From assembly GCA_947625785.1 (NCBI GenBank), contig CANQPS010000008.1, positions 56,015 through 120,014 on the forward strand: 64,000 bases of DNA, given 5' to 3'. The stretch is from an uncultured Clostridia bacterium (GTDB lineage: Bacteria; Bacillota; Clostridia; Oscillospirales; Acutalibacteraceae). The notes beneath the pieces are model-generated. The model saw only the letters and a program-made list of their open reading frames with translations. It had not been told where the DNA came from and ran no database searches. Below are positions 38,095-46,156 of this stretch, piece by piece. The position numbers and the translations under genes were made by a program. Positions within the stretch are counted from its first letter, which is position 1. Each line of letters starts with the position of its first letter.

Positions 38095-38324
38095 TTTGTC
38101 ACCTCCTTTGGAGTGAACCCCGTTGACTACTTGTTGTTCTCCTTTCTGATGCTATTGCGGCATACTGGTATCAGTATTTTATTGCATAAAAGAATTATTT
38201 CTGTAAAAAGTTGCATAAAGATTAGTAATAAAATTTGTATATTTTACATACTGTATCCACTATTAAATATATGATATAATATATATATTATATCTATTAT
38301 ATATATTTAAAGGTGGTTTTAACT

Positions 38325-38549
38325 ATGAGTAAGACATCATCATCGGTAAAAGACCGTTGGAATAAAAAGACTTACGATGATGTTCGTTTGCGACTTTACA
38401 AAGGACAGAAAGAAATTGTCAAATCATACGCAGAAAGTCAAGGTAAGAGCCTTAATGGCTATATATCTGAGCTAATTCAAAAAGATATGGGCGACAGGCT
38501 CCAACAATCAGACCAGTCTGACCTTGTCGAAGCGTTCCCCCAAGAGTAA
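38325..38549 (+). CDS. Ribbon-helix-helix domain protein
   Basis: The 74-residue protein reads KDRWNKKTYDDVRLRLYKGQ, then a helix-turn-helix-like SYAESQGKSLNGYISELIQKDMG and an acidic tail. This is the Arc/MetJ-type ribbon-helix-helix fold of small DNA-binding proteins, common on mobile elements. It is a paralogue of the frameshifted gene at 37590. I use the ATG at 38325 with AAAGGTGG upstream. No toxin gene follows, so it is not clearly part of a toxin-antitoxin pair. Confidence 0.75.
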   Translation: MSKTSSSVKDRWNKKTYDDVRLRLYKGQKEIVKSYAESQGKSLNGYISELIQKDMGDRLQQSDQSDLVEAFPQE

Positions 38550-38642
38550 TCTATTCTCACGCTCCATTGTGGAAATTAGTCAAGGGAAAAAGAAAAAATT
38601 TTGTCGTGTTTTCAAGCCATTCCGTCCGCTTTTGCGGCACGG

Positions 38643-38660
38643 ATTTAAATTTATCCATAG
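38643..38660 (+). repeat. Partial orphan CRISPR repeat 3
   Basis: The first 18 bases of the array repeat, with one substitution (AAATTTATCC for AAATCTATCC), occur here without the second half. It is the last trace of repeats in the window. Confidence 0.6.
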
Positions 38661-38693
38661 CAAATTAAAGAATTTGACGACTGATGTTTAATG

Positions 38694-38725
38694 ATAGCAC
38701 ACTGGGAAATCAGTGTGCTATTTTA
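38694..38725 (+). terminator. Intrinsic terminator
   Basis: ATAGCACACTG and its complement form a perfect 11-bp stem with loop GGAAAT, followed by TTTTAG. It closes the trailer region. Confidence 0.85.
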
Positions 38726-38814
38726 GACAAAATAAAAATAAAATTAGCCTTTACTTTTATGGAAAATTATGTTATTATTAATAATAAATACTAAAAATAA
38801 AGGTGGTTTAAAAA

Positions 38815-39414
38815 ATGAAAAAGATAATTAAAAAAGCAATATTGTTATTATTATCATTAAATATGATAATAAGTCTGACGGCTTGTGGTGAGCCTGATGA
38901 ATATTCGGAAGAATGGTATAAGAAGCAGATATATATTGATAGAATTGCTGTGGAGCATACAGATAATCCGGAAGACGGATTAAAAGTTAAAATGGTAATC
39001 AGTGAAAACGGAGATAAACCTATCAATGAATTTATAGGTTTAATGGGTTATTTTTGCGATGCTGACGGAAACCGTATTGATGAGGAACTTCTTGTGTTTT
39101 TCTTTTTGAGTAATGACGATGGTGAAGAGTTATCTAAATTGCATAACAATACAGTATCTTGTGAATGGGAAGCCTCTATATTTAATGAAGCTAAATATAG
39201 AGAAATCTTATCGGATATTGCAACTTTTAAGATTAAACAAATAGCAATTTTTTATTCTATTGACGAGTCAGAAAGCGGCGAAAAAAATTATGACCCTTTA
39301 TATATAGAAAGGGATGCATTAAATTATGTGATATCATCAGATGCGTATAATAATGATTATGATGAATATACGAAAAGTATGGAAAAAATCCAAGATACTT
39401 TTGATATTATTTAA
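38815..39414 (+). CDS. Putative lipoprotein of unknown function
   Basis: The 199-residue protein has a lipoprotein signal: basic start MKKIIKKA, a hydrophobic core, and lipobox SLTAC with the cysteine at residue 24. The mature part has a beta-rich segment with VKMVISENGDKPINEF, resembling immunoglobulin-like secreted domains of Clostridia, and an acidic C-terminus. It probably sits on the outer face of the membrane. I do not recognise the family. AAAGGTGG precedes the ATG, and a terminator follows. Confidence 0.75.
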   Translation: MKKIIKKAILLLLSLNMIISLTACGEPDEYSEEWYKKQIYIDRIAVEHTDNPEDGLKVKMVISENGDKPINEFIGLMGYFCDADGNRIDEELLVFFFLSNDDGEELSKLHNNTVSCEWEASIFNEAKYREILSDIATFKIKQIAIFYSIDESESGEKNYDPLYIERDALNYVISSDAYNNDYDEYTKSMEKIQDTFDII

Positions 39415-39432
39415 ATTTTTGAATTATATTTG

Positions 39433-39467
39433 AAACAGCAACTGTTTTAAAAACAGTTGCTGTTTTT
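39433..39467 (+). terminator. Intrinsic terminator after the lipoprotein gene
   Basis: A perfect 15-bp stem, AAACAGCAACTGTTT and its complement with loop TAA, ends in TTTTT. Confidence 0.9.
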
Positions 39468-39497
39468 ATATATTTATCTTAAAGAGGTGGTCAAGAT

Positions 39498-39674
39498 ATG
39501 ACAGTAAAAGATGTAATGGTGCGTTTTTCGGGAAACGCAAGCGAATTTAAGAGATCGGCGGAAGAGGTAAAAAAGAAAATGAAACTTGCAGGAGGCGGAA
39601 CAGAAAAGCAACAGCAAATAGTTGAGAAACTTGAACAATCAATATACATAAACCGAGATTATATCACAAGATAA
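39498..39674 (+). CDS. Small hypothetical protein
   Basis: The 58-residue frame starts at ATG after AAAGAGGTGG and reads MTVKDVMVRFSGNASEFKRS, then a helical Lys/Glu stretch and ends DYITR. The start faintly resembles the N-terminus of phage tail tape-measure proteins, so this could be a remnant. Codon usage is more GC-rich than its neighbours in the middle (GCAGGAGGCGGAACAG), which hints at foreign origin. Confidence 0.45.
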   Translation: MTVKDVMVRFSGNASEFKRSAEEVKKKMKLAGGGTEKQQQIVEKLEQSIYINRDYITR

Positions 39675-39743
39675 TAAAATAACAGAGCAAATCAAAACTG
39701 ATAATGCTGTAACAAGTATAGATTTTATTGGAAGTGATGATGA

Positions 39744-39998
39744 ATGATAAATGTTTTAAAAGCACTAAATTTGTCATCACCAATATACATATATGAATTA
39801 AATGGAGGGGAGTGGCAGGAAAATTTACAAAGAAGCCAAAACGAGATTATTGACTTCTTTGTAAAATCAAATTATAATATAAAAGAAGAGTTGTGTGATT
39901 GTTTTTATTCTACATTCTTTGACCCAGAAAAAAGAGAAGAAGTCATAATTGAATTTCCGACAGCATACCATTGTTTGGATAAAAGCAGAGGTAACTGA
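39744..39998 (+). CDS. Small hypothetical protein
   Basis: The 84-residue acidic protein begins MINVLKALNLSSPIYIYELN and has a cysteine-containing middle (EELCDCFYSTFFDPEKREE). The ribosome site is weak (GAAGTGATGATGA). I do not recognise it. It lies 85 nt before ispF in the same direction and looks unrelated to it. Confidence 0.45.
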   Translation: MINVLKALNLSSPIYIYELNGGEWQENLQRSQNEIIDFFVKSNYNIKEELCDCFYSTFFDPEKREEVIIEFPTAYHCLDKSRGN

Positions 39999-40082
39999 TG
40001 GTTATATTAACAGAAATTCCGATTGATAAATTTATCTTTTTATTATATTGTCTTCAAGGCAATAATATAAGGAGGCAGTATA

Positions 40083-40559
40083 GTGTTTAGAGTTGGACAC
40101 GGATATGATGTACATAAACTTGTAGAAAATAGAAAATTAATTCTTGGTGGAGTTGAAATACCTTATGAAAAAGGATTGCTCGGTCACTCTGATGCTGATG
40201 TATTAGTTCACGCAGTTATTGATGCACTTTTGGGAGCGTGTGCGATAGGAGATATAGGTAAGTTATTTCCGGATACTGATATGAAATTTAAAGATGCAGA
40301 CAGTATTTTATTATTAAAAGATGTGTGCAACAGGATTTATTCAAAAAATTTTAAAATTTCAAATATAGATGTTACTGTTATCGCTCAGGCACCTAAACTA
40401 AGACCCTATATAGATAAAATGACAGAAAATATAGCTAAAACTTGTGATATCAGTATTGATTGTGTTAATATTAAAGCTACGACAGAAGAACATTTAGGTT
40501 TTACCGGAAGAAAAGAAGGCATATCAGCACATAGTGTATGCCTTGTATATAAAGATTAA
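40083..40559 (+). CDS. ispF: 2-C-methyl-D-erythritol 2,4-cyclodiphosphate synthase
   Basis: This is the fifth enzyme of the MEP isoprenoid pathway. It makes the cyclodiphosphate from CDP-methylerythritol 2-phosphate. The 158-residue product has the metal-binding start [10 protein letters not shown] (D9, H11), [11 protein letters not shown], the FPDTD motif and the C-terminal [15 protein letters not shown]. The start is GTG after AAGGAGGCAG. It is not adjacent to ispD here. Confidence 0.96.
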   Translation: MFRVGHGYDVHKLVENRKLILGGVEIPYEKGLLGHSDADVLVHAVIDALLGACAIGDIGKLFPDTDMKFKDADSILLLKDVCNRIYSKNFKISNIDVTVIAQAPKLRPYIDKMTENIAKTCDISIDCVNIKATTEEHLGFTGRKEGISAHSVCLVYKD

Positions 40560-40703
40560 TATATAAATAACTAAAATTTTTATATCAAGTTAATTTTAAT
40601 TTGGTATAAAGATTTTTTTATTTTTTATTTAAGAAATAAAAGCATAATGAGCTATGGTATGATTAATTTTAAATGGAAATCTAATTATTCAAGGTGGCAA
40701 TAT

Positions 40704-41801
40704 ATGGAATATAAAACTTTTAGAAATAATTGCATAAAAGAACAGAATAGAGGAAAAAGAATAAAATTTATATCAATTATTTCAGTTGTAGTTTTGGTTG
40801 GTGTAGTGGCAGCAACAATATTTATTGTGAAAGGAATTAGCAGTAAACAGCAATCGTTGTCAATATCAGATAAAACTGTACCAACTTTAATTCTTATAAA
40901 GGATATGCCAAAAGAACCGGAAGAACCAGAGGTATTAAAATTTACCGGCGATTATGAAACACCTGTAATGTATTCTTTAGAAGAAGGGGCAGAAGTAAGA
41001 GATATTACTGCAAGTTATGCAATATTATATGATTTAAAATCCGGAACAGTTCTGTATGAAAAAAATAGCAATGAAAAATGCTATCCTGCAAGTCTGACAA
41101 AGTTATTAACCGCATCTGTTGCGATGAATGTTTGTAAAGATAAAGATATGGTTTTTGAAGTTGGAGATGAGTTAGCTTATGTTGAGCCTGATGCAAGTTC
41201 AGCTTTTCTTGTACAGGGCGAAAAATTAACATTAGAAATGCTTATAGATGCATTGCTTTTGCCATCAGGAGGAGATGCTGCGTATGTAATAGCTGTAAAT
41301 GTTGGCAGATACTATGCAAATGATAAAGATTTATCCACCCAAGAAGCATTAGATGTATTTGTAAATTTGATGAACATTACAGCACAGGAGATTGGTGCAG
41401 CAAATTCAAATTTCGTTACACCAGATGGCTATCATAATGAAAATCATTATACGACTGCTTCTGATATGCTAAAAATTTCATTATACTCTATGAGCTTTCC
41501 TATTATTAAACAAGCCACAAGTAAAACATATGCTGAATACGATATAGTTTCCGGAGAGCATCATATATGGTATAATAGTAATGAAATGCTTGCACCAAAT
41601 AGTCAATATTATTACAATAAGCTGGAAGGTTTGAAAACAGGATATACTGATGAGGCAGGTCAATGTCTGGCATCTTACGCTGTTGACGGAGATATGGAAT
41701 TAGTTGGTATTGTTATGAAATCTGCTTATAAAGCAGACAGATTTTACGATACAGAAATATTATTGGAGGCAGGGTTCGATTACCTTCGCAATTATTCATA
41801 A
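40704..41801 (+). CDS. S11-family D-alanyl-D-alanine carboxypeptidase (first copy)
   Basis: The enzyme trims the terminal D-Ala of peptidoglycan stem peptides outside the cell. The 365-residue product has one N-terminal membrane helix (residues about 23-43), the SxxK motif in ASLTKLL, and KTG in LKTGYTDEAGQC. The SxN position reads PSGGDAAY, with Gly in place of Asn. I start at the ATG at 40704, which has AAGGTGG in front; upstream ATGs lack a ribosome site. It precedes a second S11 gene across a terminator. Confidence 0.85.
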   Translation: MEYKTFRNNCIKEQNRGKRIKFISIISVVVLVGVVAATIFIVKGISSKQQSLSISDKTVPTLILIKDMPKEPEEPEVLKFTGDYETPVMYSLEEGAEVRDITASYAILYDLKSGTVLYEKNSNEKCYPASLTKLLTASVAMNVCKDKDMVFEVGDELAYVEPDASSAFLVQGEKLTLEMLIDALLLPSGGDAAYVIAVNVGRYYANDKDLSTQEALDVFVNLMNITAQEIGAANSNFVTPDGYHNENHYTTASDMLKISLYSMSFPIIKQATSKTYAEYDIVSGEHHIWYNSNEMLAPNSQYYYNKLEGLKTGYTDEAGQCLASYAVDGDMELVGIVMKSAYKADRFYDTEILLEAGFDYLRNYS

Positions 41802-41864
41802 ATTAAATTAATTAAGTTATAATAAATGCCTATTTAACATAAATTTTATTATAGGCATATATGT

Positions 41865-41910
41865 AATTTCTATGTGCCTGTCAAAGAGGTACATAGAAAT
41901 TTTTTGTTTT
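41865..41910 (+). terminator. Terminator or attenuator between the two carboxypeptidase genes
   Basis: AATTTCTATGTGCC and GGTACATAGAAATT form a 14-bp stem with one G-U pair, followed by TTTTTTG. It lies only 19 nt before the next start codon. Confidence 0.8.
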
Positions 41911-41928
41911 TGGGGGAGTGAGTTAAAG

Positions 41929-43083
41929 TTGAAACAATGGTATAAAACTATAACTTTTTTATTATCATTAATAATTATAATTAATGCAGGATTTATTATT
42001 ATACCCGTAAATGCCCTTAACGAAGATGAAATAACCGCACCGTCTGCTGTGTTAATTGAAGCTGAAACGGGTCAAGTGTTATACGAAAAAAATAGTCACG
42101 AAATAAGAGCTTGTGCATCAATTACAAAGGTTATGACACTATTGCTTGTGTTTGAGGCTATTGATAACGGTAAAATATCATTTGATGATAAAGTAACGGC
42201 TTCTGAACACGCTTCGTCAATGGGAGGCTCAGATATATGGCTGGAGGTTGGCGAAACTATGACGGTTGATGAAATGATAAAAGCTACTGTTGTAGCATCG
42301 GCTAATGATGCAGCAGTTGCGTTGGCGGAATTTGTTGCGGGTTCGGAAGATGAATTTGTATATCAGATGAACGAAAGAGCCAAGGAACTTGGTATGAAAG
42401 ATACTGTTTTTAAAAATTGTAATGGATTAGATGAAGAAGGTCATTTAACGAGTGCTTATGATGTTGCATTGATGTCAATGGAGCTTATAAAACATAAAAA
42501 AATATATGATTACACATCTATTTGGATGGATTATCTTAGAGACGGTAAAACTCAGCTTGTCAATACAAATAAACTGCTCAAAAGTTACAATGGTATAACA
42601 GGATTAAAAACAGGAACAACAGGTCAGGCAGGCAGTTGTATTTCCGCAACTGCACAGCGTAACGGATTAAGTTTAATTGCTGTTGTATTGGGCAGTGCAA
42701 CAGGTAATGACAGATTTAAAGATGCAAGTAAAATACTTGACTATGGTTTTGCTAATTATGCTATGTATAAACCGGAAGTTCCGGATAATATACCGGATAA
42801 TATAGATGTATTGAGCGGTATGGAAAAAACTGTTGGAACAAAAGTTGATTCTGACATTTCAATTCTTGTGAAAAAGGGAGAGGAAAAAAATATAAAAAGT
42901 AATGTGTCTTTAGTTGAAAATGTTGAAGCCCCCGTAAAAGAAGGTCAAAAAATCGGTGAGGTTATTTATAAATTAAATGATGAAGTAATCTGTAAATACC
43001 CAATTAAAACAGCAAACAATGTTAATGAAATAACCTTTAAAGATATTTTTAGTATCATATTTAATCAATTAGTTCAATTTTAA
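41929..43083 (+). CDS. S11-family D-alanyl-D-alanine carboxypeptidase (DacF-like)
   Basis: The 384-residue protein has a signal peptide (residues 1-27), the S11 triad SITK, SAN (VASANDAAV) and KTG (LKTGTTGQAG), and a C-terminal beta domain starting near residue 275 and ending in an amphipathic helix, as in PBP5-type enzymes. The start is TTG at 41929 after GGGGGAGTGAG; longer starts run into the upstream hairpin. DacF-type enzymes in sporulating bacteria act in cortex assembly, but that cannot be told here. Confidence 0.92.
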   Translation: MKQWYKTITFLLSLIIIINAGFIIIPVNALNEDEITAPSAVLIEAETGQVLYEKNSHEIRACASITKVMTLLLVFEAIDNGKISFDDKVTASEHASSMGGSDIWLEVGETMTVDEMIKATVVASANDAAVALAEFVAGSEDEFVYQMNERAKELGMKDTVFKNCNGLDEEGHLTSAYDVALMSMELIKHKKIYDYTSIWMDYLRDGKTQLVNTNKLLKSYNGITGLKTGTTGQAGSCISATAQRNGLSLIAVVLGSATGNDRFKDASKILDYGFANYAMYKPEVPDNIPDNIDVLSGMEKTVGTKVDSDISILVKKGEEKNIKSNVSLVENVEAPVKEGQKIGEVIYKLNDEVICKYPIKTANNVNEITFKDIFSIIFNQLVQF

Positions 43084-43085
43084 AA

Positions 43086-43124
43086 AATATCCTCTATGCA
43101 ATATAAATTTGCGTAGAGGATATT
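43086..43124 (+). terminator. Hairpin after the DacF-like gene
   Basis: A 15-bp stem with one G-U pair (AATATCCTCTATGCA and its complement) directly follows the stop codon. There is no T-run after it, so it may stabilise the mRNA end rather than terminate. Confidence 0.5.
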
Positions 43125-43218
43125 GCTGCAAAAATTTAATAAAAACTTTTAATATTTTCCCCATAAATAAGTCAAAATTTTCTAAGTTGTAAAATATTTA
43201 TAAATTGCATTAAAACAC

Positions 43219-43247
43219 TTGAAACTTAATTGGAAATAATGTAAAAT
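43219..43247 (+). promoter_or_regulatory. Probable pgi promoter
   Basis: TTGAAA and TAAAAT are separated by 17 nt, 39 nt before the gene. Confidence 0.65.
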
Positions 43248-43285
43248 ATAATCAGTATTATCAATAAGGGAGATGTGCTATTAAA

Positions 43286-44620
43286 ATGGCTACTACATTA
43301 GAAGTAAAACACTTATCAAGTTTTATTAAACAAAACGAATATATTGCTATGGCTAAACAAGTAGAGTTTGCTCATACAGCTTTACACAATAAAACAGGTC
43401 TTGGTAATGATTTTACAGGTTGGGTTAATTTGCCGACTGATTATGATAAGGAAGAATTTGCTCGTATTAAGGCTGCTGCCGAAAAAATAAAAAAAGATAC
43501 AGATGTATTCATAGTTATTGGTATTGGCGGTTCGTATCTTGGGGCGAGAGCTGCTATTGAGTTTTTAAAATCACCGAACTATAATGCTCTTAAAAAAGAT
43601 ACACCGGATATTTATTTTACAGGTAATAGTATAAGTTCAACGGCTCTTGCTGAATTGATTGAAATTTGTGAGGGCAAAGATATTTCTATAAATATGATTT
43701 CAAAATCAGGAACTACTACTGAACCGGCTATTGCTTTTAGAGTGTTCAGAGAAATTCTCGAAAAGAAATACGGCAAAGAGGGTGCTAAAAGTCGTATCTA
43801 TTGTACAACAGATAAAGCTAAGGGTACTTTAAAGCATCTTGCTGATACTGAGGGTTATGAAACATTTGTTGTGCCGGATGATGTAGGCGGCAGATATTCT
43901 GTCTTAACAGCAGTAGGACTATTGCCGATTGCCGTTGCAGGTGCAGACCTTGATGCACTTATGGGTGGTGCAAGAAAAGCACAAAATGAACTTATGGATA
44001 CAGACCTCGAAAAGAATGATTGTTATAAGTATGCTGCTATAAGAAATATTCTTTATCGTAAAGGTAAGTCCGTTGAAATGCTTGTATCTTATGAGCCTGC
44101 ATTCACTCTTATGTCTGAGTGGTGGAAGCAATTATTTGGTGAAAGTGAAGGAAAGGATAATAAGGGAGTATTTCCTGCTTCTGTAATATTTTCGACTGAC
44201 CTTCATTCAATGGGACAGTTTATTCAAGATGGTACAAGAATTATGTATGAAACAGTGGTACTGTTTGATAAGGCTAAAAAAGAGATTACGCTTGGTACAG
44301 ACCCTGAAAATGTAGACGGTCTTAATTTCTTATCAGGAAAAACAATGGATTTTGTAAATAAAAAGGCTTTTGAGGGTACAGTACTTGCTCATACAGACGG
44401 AGGAGTTCCAAATATAGTTCTCCATGTGGCTGAAATGACAGAAGCTGAACTTGGATATTTAATTTATTTCTTTGAAAAGGCTTGTGCTATAAGCGGATAT
44501 CTGATGGGAGTAAATCCGTTTGACCAACCGGGTGTTGAAAGTTACAAGAAAAATATGTTTGCACTACTTGGCAAACCGGGTTACGAAGCTGAAAAAGCAG
44601 CACTTGAAGCAAGACTTTAA
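43286..44620 (+). CDS. pgi: Glucose-6-phosphate isomerase
   Basis: This is the cytoplasmic glycolytic enzyme that interconverts glucose 6-phosphate and fructose 6-phosphate. The 444-residue product is of the short Gram-positive type. It shows [30 protein letters not shown], the [16 protein letters not shown] segment and the C-terminal [13 protein letters not shown] with the catalytic lysine. GGGAGATG precedes the ATG. It appears to be a monocistronic unit. Confidence 0.97.
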   Translation: MATTLEVKHLSSFIKQNEYIAMAKQVEFAHTALHNKTGLGNDFTGWVNLPTDYDKEEFARIKAAAEKIKKDTDVFIVIGIGGSYLGARAAIEFLKSPNYNALKKDTPDIYFTGNSISSTALAELIEICEGKDISINMISKSGTTTEPAIAFRVFREILEKKYGKEGAKSRIYCTTDKAKGTLKHLADTEGYETFVVPDDVGGRYSVLTAVGLLPIAVAGADLDALMGGARKAQNELMDTDLEKNDCYKYAAIRNILYRKGKSVEMLVSYEPAFTLMSEWWKQLFGESEGKDNKGVFPASVIFSTDLHSMGQFIQDGTRIMYETVVLFDKAKKEITLGTDPENVDGLNFLSGKTMDFVNKKAFEGTVLAHTDGGVPNIVLHVAEMTEAELGYLIYFFEKACAISGYLMGVNPFDQPGVESYKKNMFALLGKPGYEAEKAALEARL

Positions 44621-44704
44621 TCTATAAAAAATAATTTAATAAACAAACCATAAGTATTATAGGTAATATGCGTGGTTGTGAAAATATAAAGGAGGCTAAT
44701 ATAT

Positions 44705-45121
44705 ATGGTAACTCTAATAGTAGGTAAAAAAGGTACAGGTAAAACAAAAAAACTAATTCAATTAGTTAATGAAGCAGTAACAGAAACAAAGGGTAATGTT
44801 GTTGTTCTTGAAAAAGGAGCAAAACTTACCTATGATGTAACACATAAAGCAAGACTTATTGATACGGATCAATTTGGTATAAATGGCTTTGATATGTTTT
44901 ATGGATTTATAAGCGGAATTTGTGCCGGAAATTATGATGTAACAGATATATTTGTTGATTCCACACTCAAAATCGGCGGAAAAGATATGAATAAATTTTC
45001 TGAATTTGTAACTAAGGCAAATACTCTCGCTACAAAATCAGAAACAAAAATTACACTGCTTGTATCTGCCGATGAAAGCGAAATACCGGAATATGTAAAT
45101 GCAGTGGCTGTTAAGATTTAA
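44705..45121 (+). CDS. P-loop ATP-binding protein of unknown function
   Basis: The 138-residue protein opens with a Walker A, LIVGKKGTGKTKKLI (residues 4-18). A Walker B-like VTDIFVDSTL follows and an ITLLVSADESEIP strand at the end. The fold is a small P-loop domain resembling the twitching-motility or KaiC-like ATPase core without further domains. Similar short proteins are common in Clostridia, and I know of no defined role. AAAGGAGG precedes the ATG. Confidence 0.7.
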   Translation: MVTLIVGKKGTGKTKKLIQLVNEAVTETKGNVVVLEKGAKLTYDVTHKARLIDTDQFGINGFDMFYGFISGICAGNYDVTDIFVDSTLKIGGKDMNKFSEFVTKANTLATKSETKITLLVSADESEIPEYVNAVAVKI

Positions 45122-45242
45122 TAACAAATTTTTTCATTTATAAATATAAAGCCGTTTTCTGTTATATTTAAGGATATTATGGAAAATGGCTTGTGTTTGC
45201 GTGCGTTTCTGTAATTTTACTAAATTTTTGTTGAATTTTTTG

Positions 45243-45271
45243 TTGACAAACTAACTCAAAAAATATATAAT
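45243..45271 (+). promoter_or_regulatory. Promoter of the yceD-rpmF operon
   Basis: A near-consensus TTGACA and TATAAT are separated by 17 nt, 67 nt before yceD. Confidence 0.8.
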
Positions 45272-45338
45272 AATCTATATTGTCGTGCCGTTAAATATAA
45301 GGCACTATAATTTTAAATAGCATAGAGGAGTAAACAAA

Positions 45339-45884
45339 ATGCTTTTAGAGCTTAAAGAAATCTTCTTAAATGAAGGAAGCAGCAGTGATTTTTCTTATGA
45401 ATTGGATATGTCAGATATAAAAGTCAGTCTTTCCCGTCCATTTGTTTCACCGGTTAGCGTTAAGGCTAATGTTTCTAATCACGCAGGACTTGTATTGCTG
45501 AAAATTTATGTATCCTTTAAATTTTCATATCCTTGTGACCGTTGTGCTATTGATACTTTGAAAAGTTTCGAGTATAATTTTGAACACATCTTGTCGGTCG
45601 AGAGTGAAGAAAATTCGGATTACGGAAGTGACTGTATTTCAGTACCCGACTATACGATAGAACTTGACAAAGTAGTTGAAGATGATATTTTGCTGGAATT
45701 GCCTTCAAAAATTCTGTGTTCCCCAGATTGTAAAGGACTTTGTTCAAAATGCGGGAAAAATCTTAACGAGGAAATGTGTAATTGCATCACACAAACTATT
45801 GATACTCGTTTGGAGGCATTAAGGACATTGCTAAAAGATGAGGATTTAGTGGTGCAAGAAAACAATTCCATTGAATTATGTTAA
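45339..45884 (+). CDS. YceD family protein (DUF177)
   Basis: The 181-residue protein belongs to the YceD/DUF177 family, which is linked to 23S rRNA and L32 and is nearly always encoded before rpmF. It has the cysteine-rich end CSPDCKGLCSKCGKNLNEEMC, likely zinc-binding, and an internal CDRC. The stop lies 12 nt before rpmF, whose AAGGAGGTG site sits in the gap. Confidence 0.92.
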   Translation: MLLELKEIFLNEGSSSDFSYELDMSDIKVSLSRPFVSPVSVKANVSNHAGLVLLKIYVSFKFSYPCDRCAIDTLKSFEYNFEHILSVESEENSDYGSDCISVPDYTIELDKVVEDDILLELPSKILCSPDCKGLCSKCGKNLNEEMCNCITQTIDTRLEALRTLLKDEDLVVQENNSIELC

Positions 45885-45896
45885 GGAGGTGCCGAG

Positions 45897-46079
45897 ATGG
45901 CTGTACCAAAGAGAAAAACTTCTAAGGCAAGAAGAGATAAAAGACGCTCAAATGTTTGGAAACTTCAAGCTCCTGCTCTTATGAAGTGTCCACAATGTGG
46001 TGAATATAAGGCTGCTCATAGGGTATGTGATAGCTGTGGTTACTACAATAATAGGGAAGTAATAAAAAAGGAAGCATAA
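45897..46079 (+). CDS. rpmF: Ribosomal protein L32, zinc-binding form
   Basis: This is a 60-residue protein of the large subunit. It reads MAVPKRKTSKARRDKRRSN, then CPQCGEYKAAHRVCDSC, the two CxxC pairs of the zinc (C+) form. Unlike in many Firmicutes, no plsX follows. A terminator at 46104 comes instead. Confidence 0.96.
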   Translation: MAVPKRKTSKARRDKRRSNVWKLQAPALMKCPQCGEYKAAHRVCDSCGYYNNREVIKKEA

Positions 46080-46103
46080 TATTCCCTATAACATTTATAT
46101 GGA

Positions 46104-46135
46104 ATAGAGGGGGAGAAATCCTTCTCTATTTTTTT
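46104..46135 (+). terminator. Intrinsic terminator after rpmF
   Basis: ATAGAGGGGG pairs with CCTTCTCTAT (10 bp with two G-U pairs), loop AGAAAT, then seven T. Confidence 0.8.
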
Positions 46136-46156
46136 AATCGAGAGGGTGTGTATTAA

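Noticed and set aside
38002..38274. Plus-strand 90-residue hydrophobic frame across the small RNA region
   Set aside because: It has no proper ribosome site and it runs through the terminator and the inverted repeat. The antisense small gene explains the region better.
38550..38580. Segment CTCCATTGTGGAAATTAG, resembling the second half of the CRISPR repeat
   Set aside because: The match is short and interrupted by several differences, so chance is likely.
43886..44131. Antisense frame over pgi
   Set aside because: It is fully inside a well-conserved enzyme gene and has no promoter or ribosome site.
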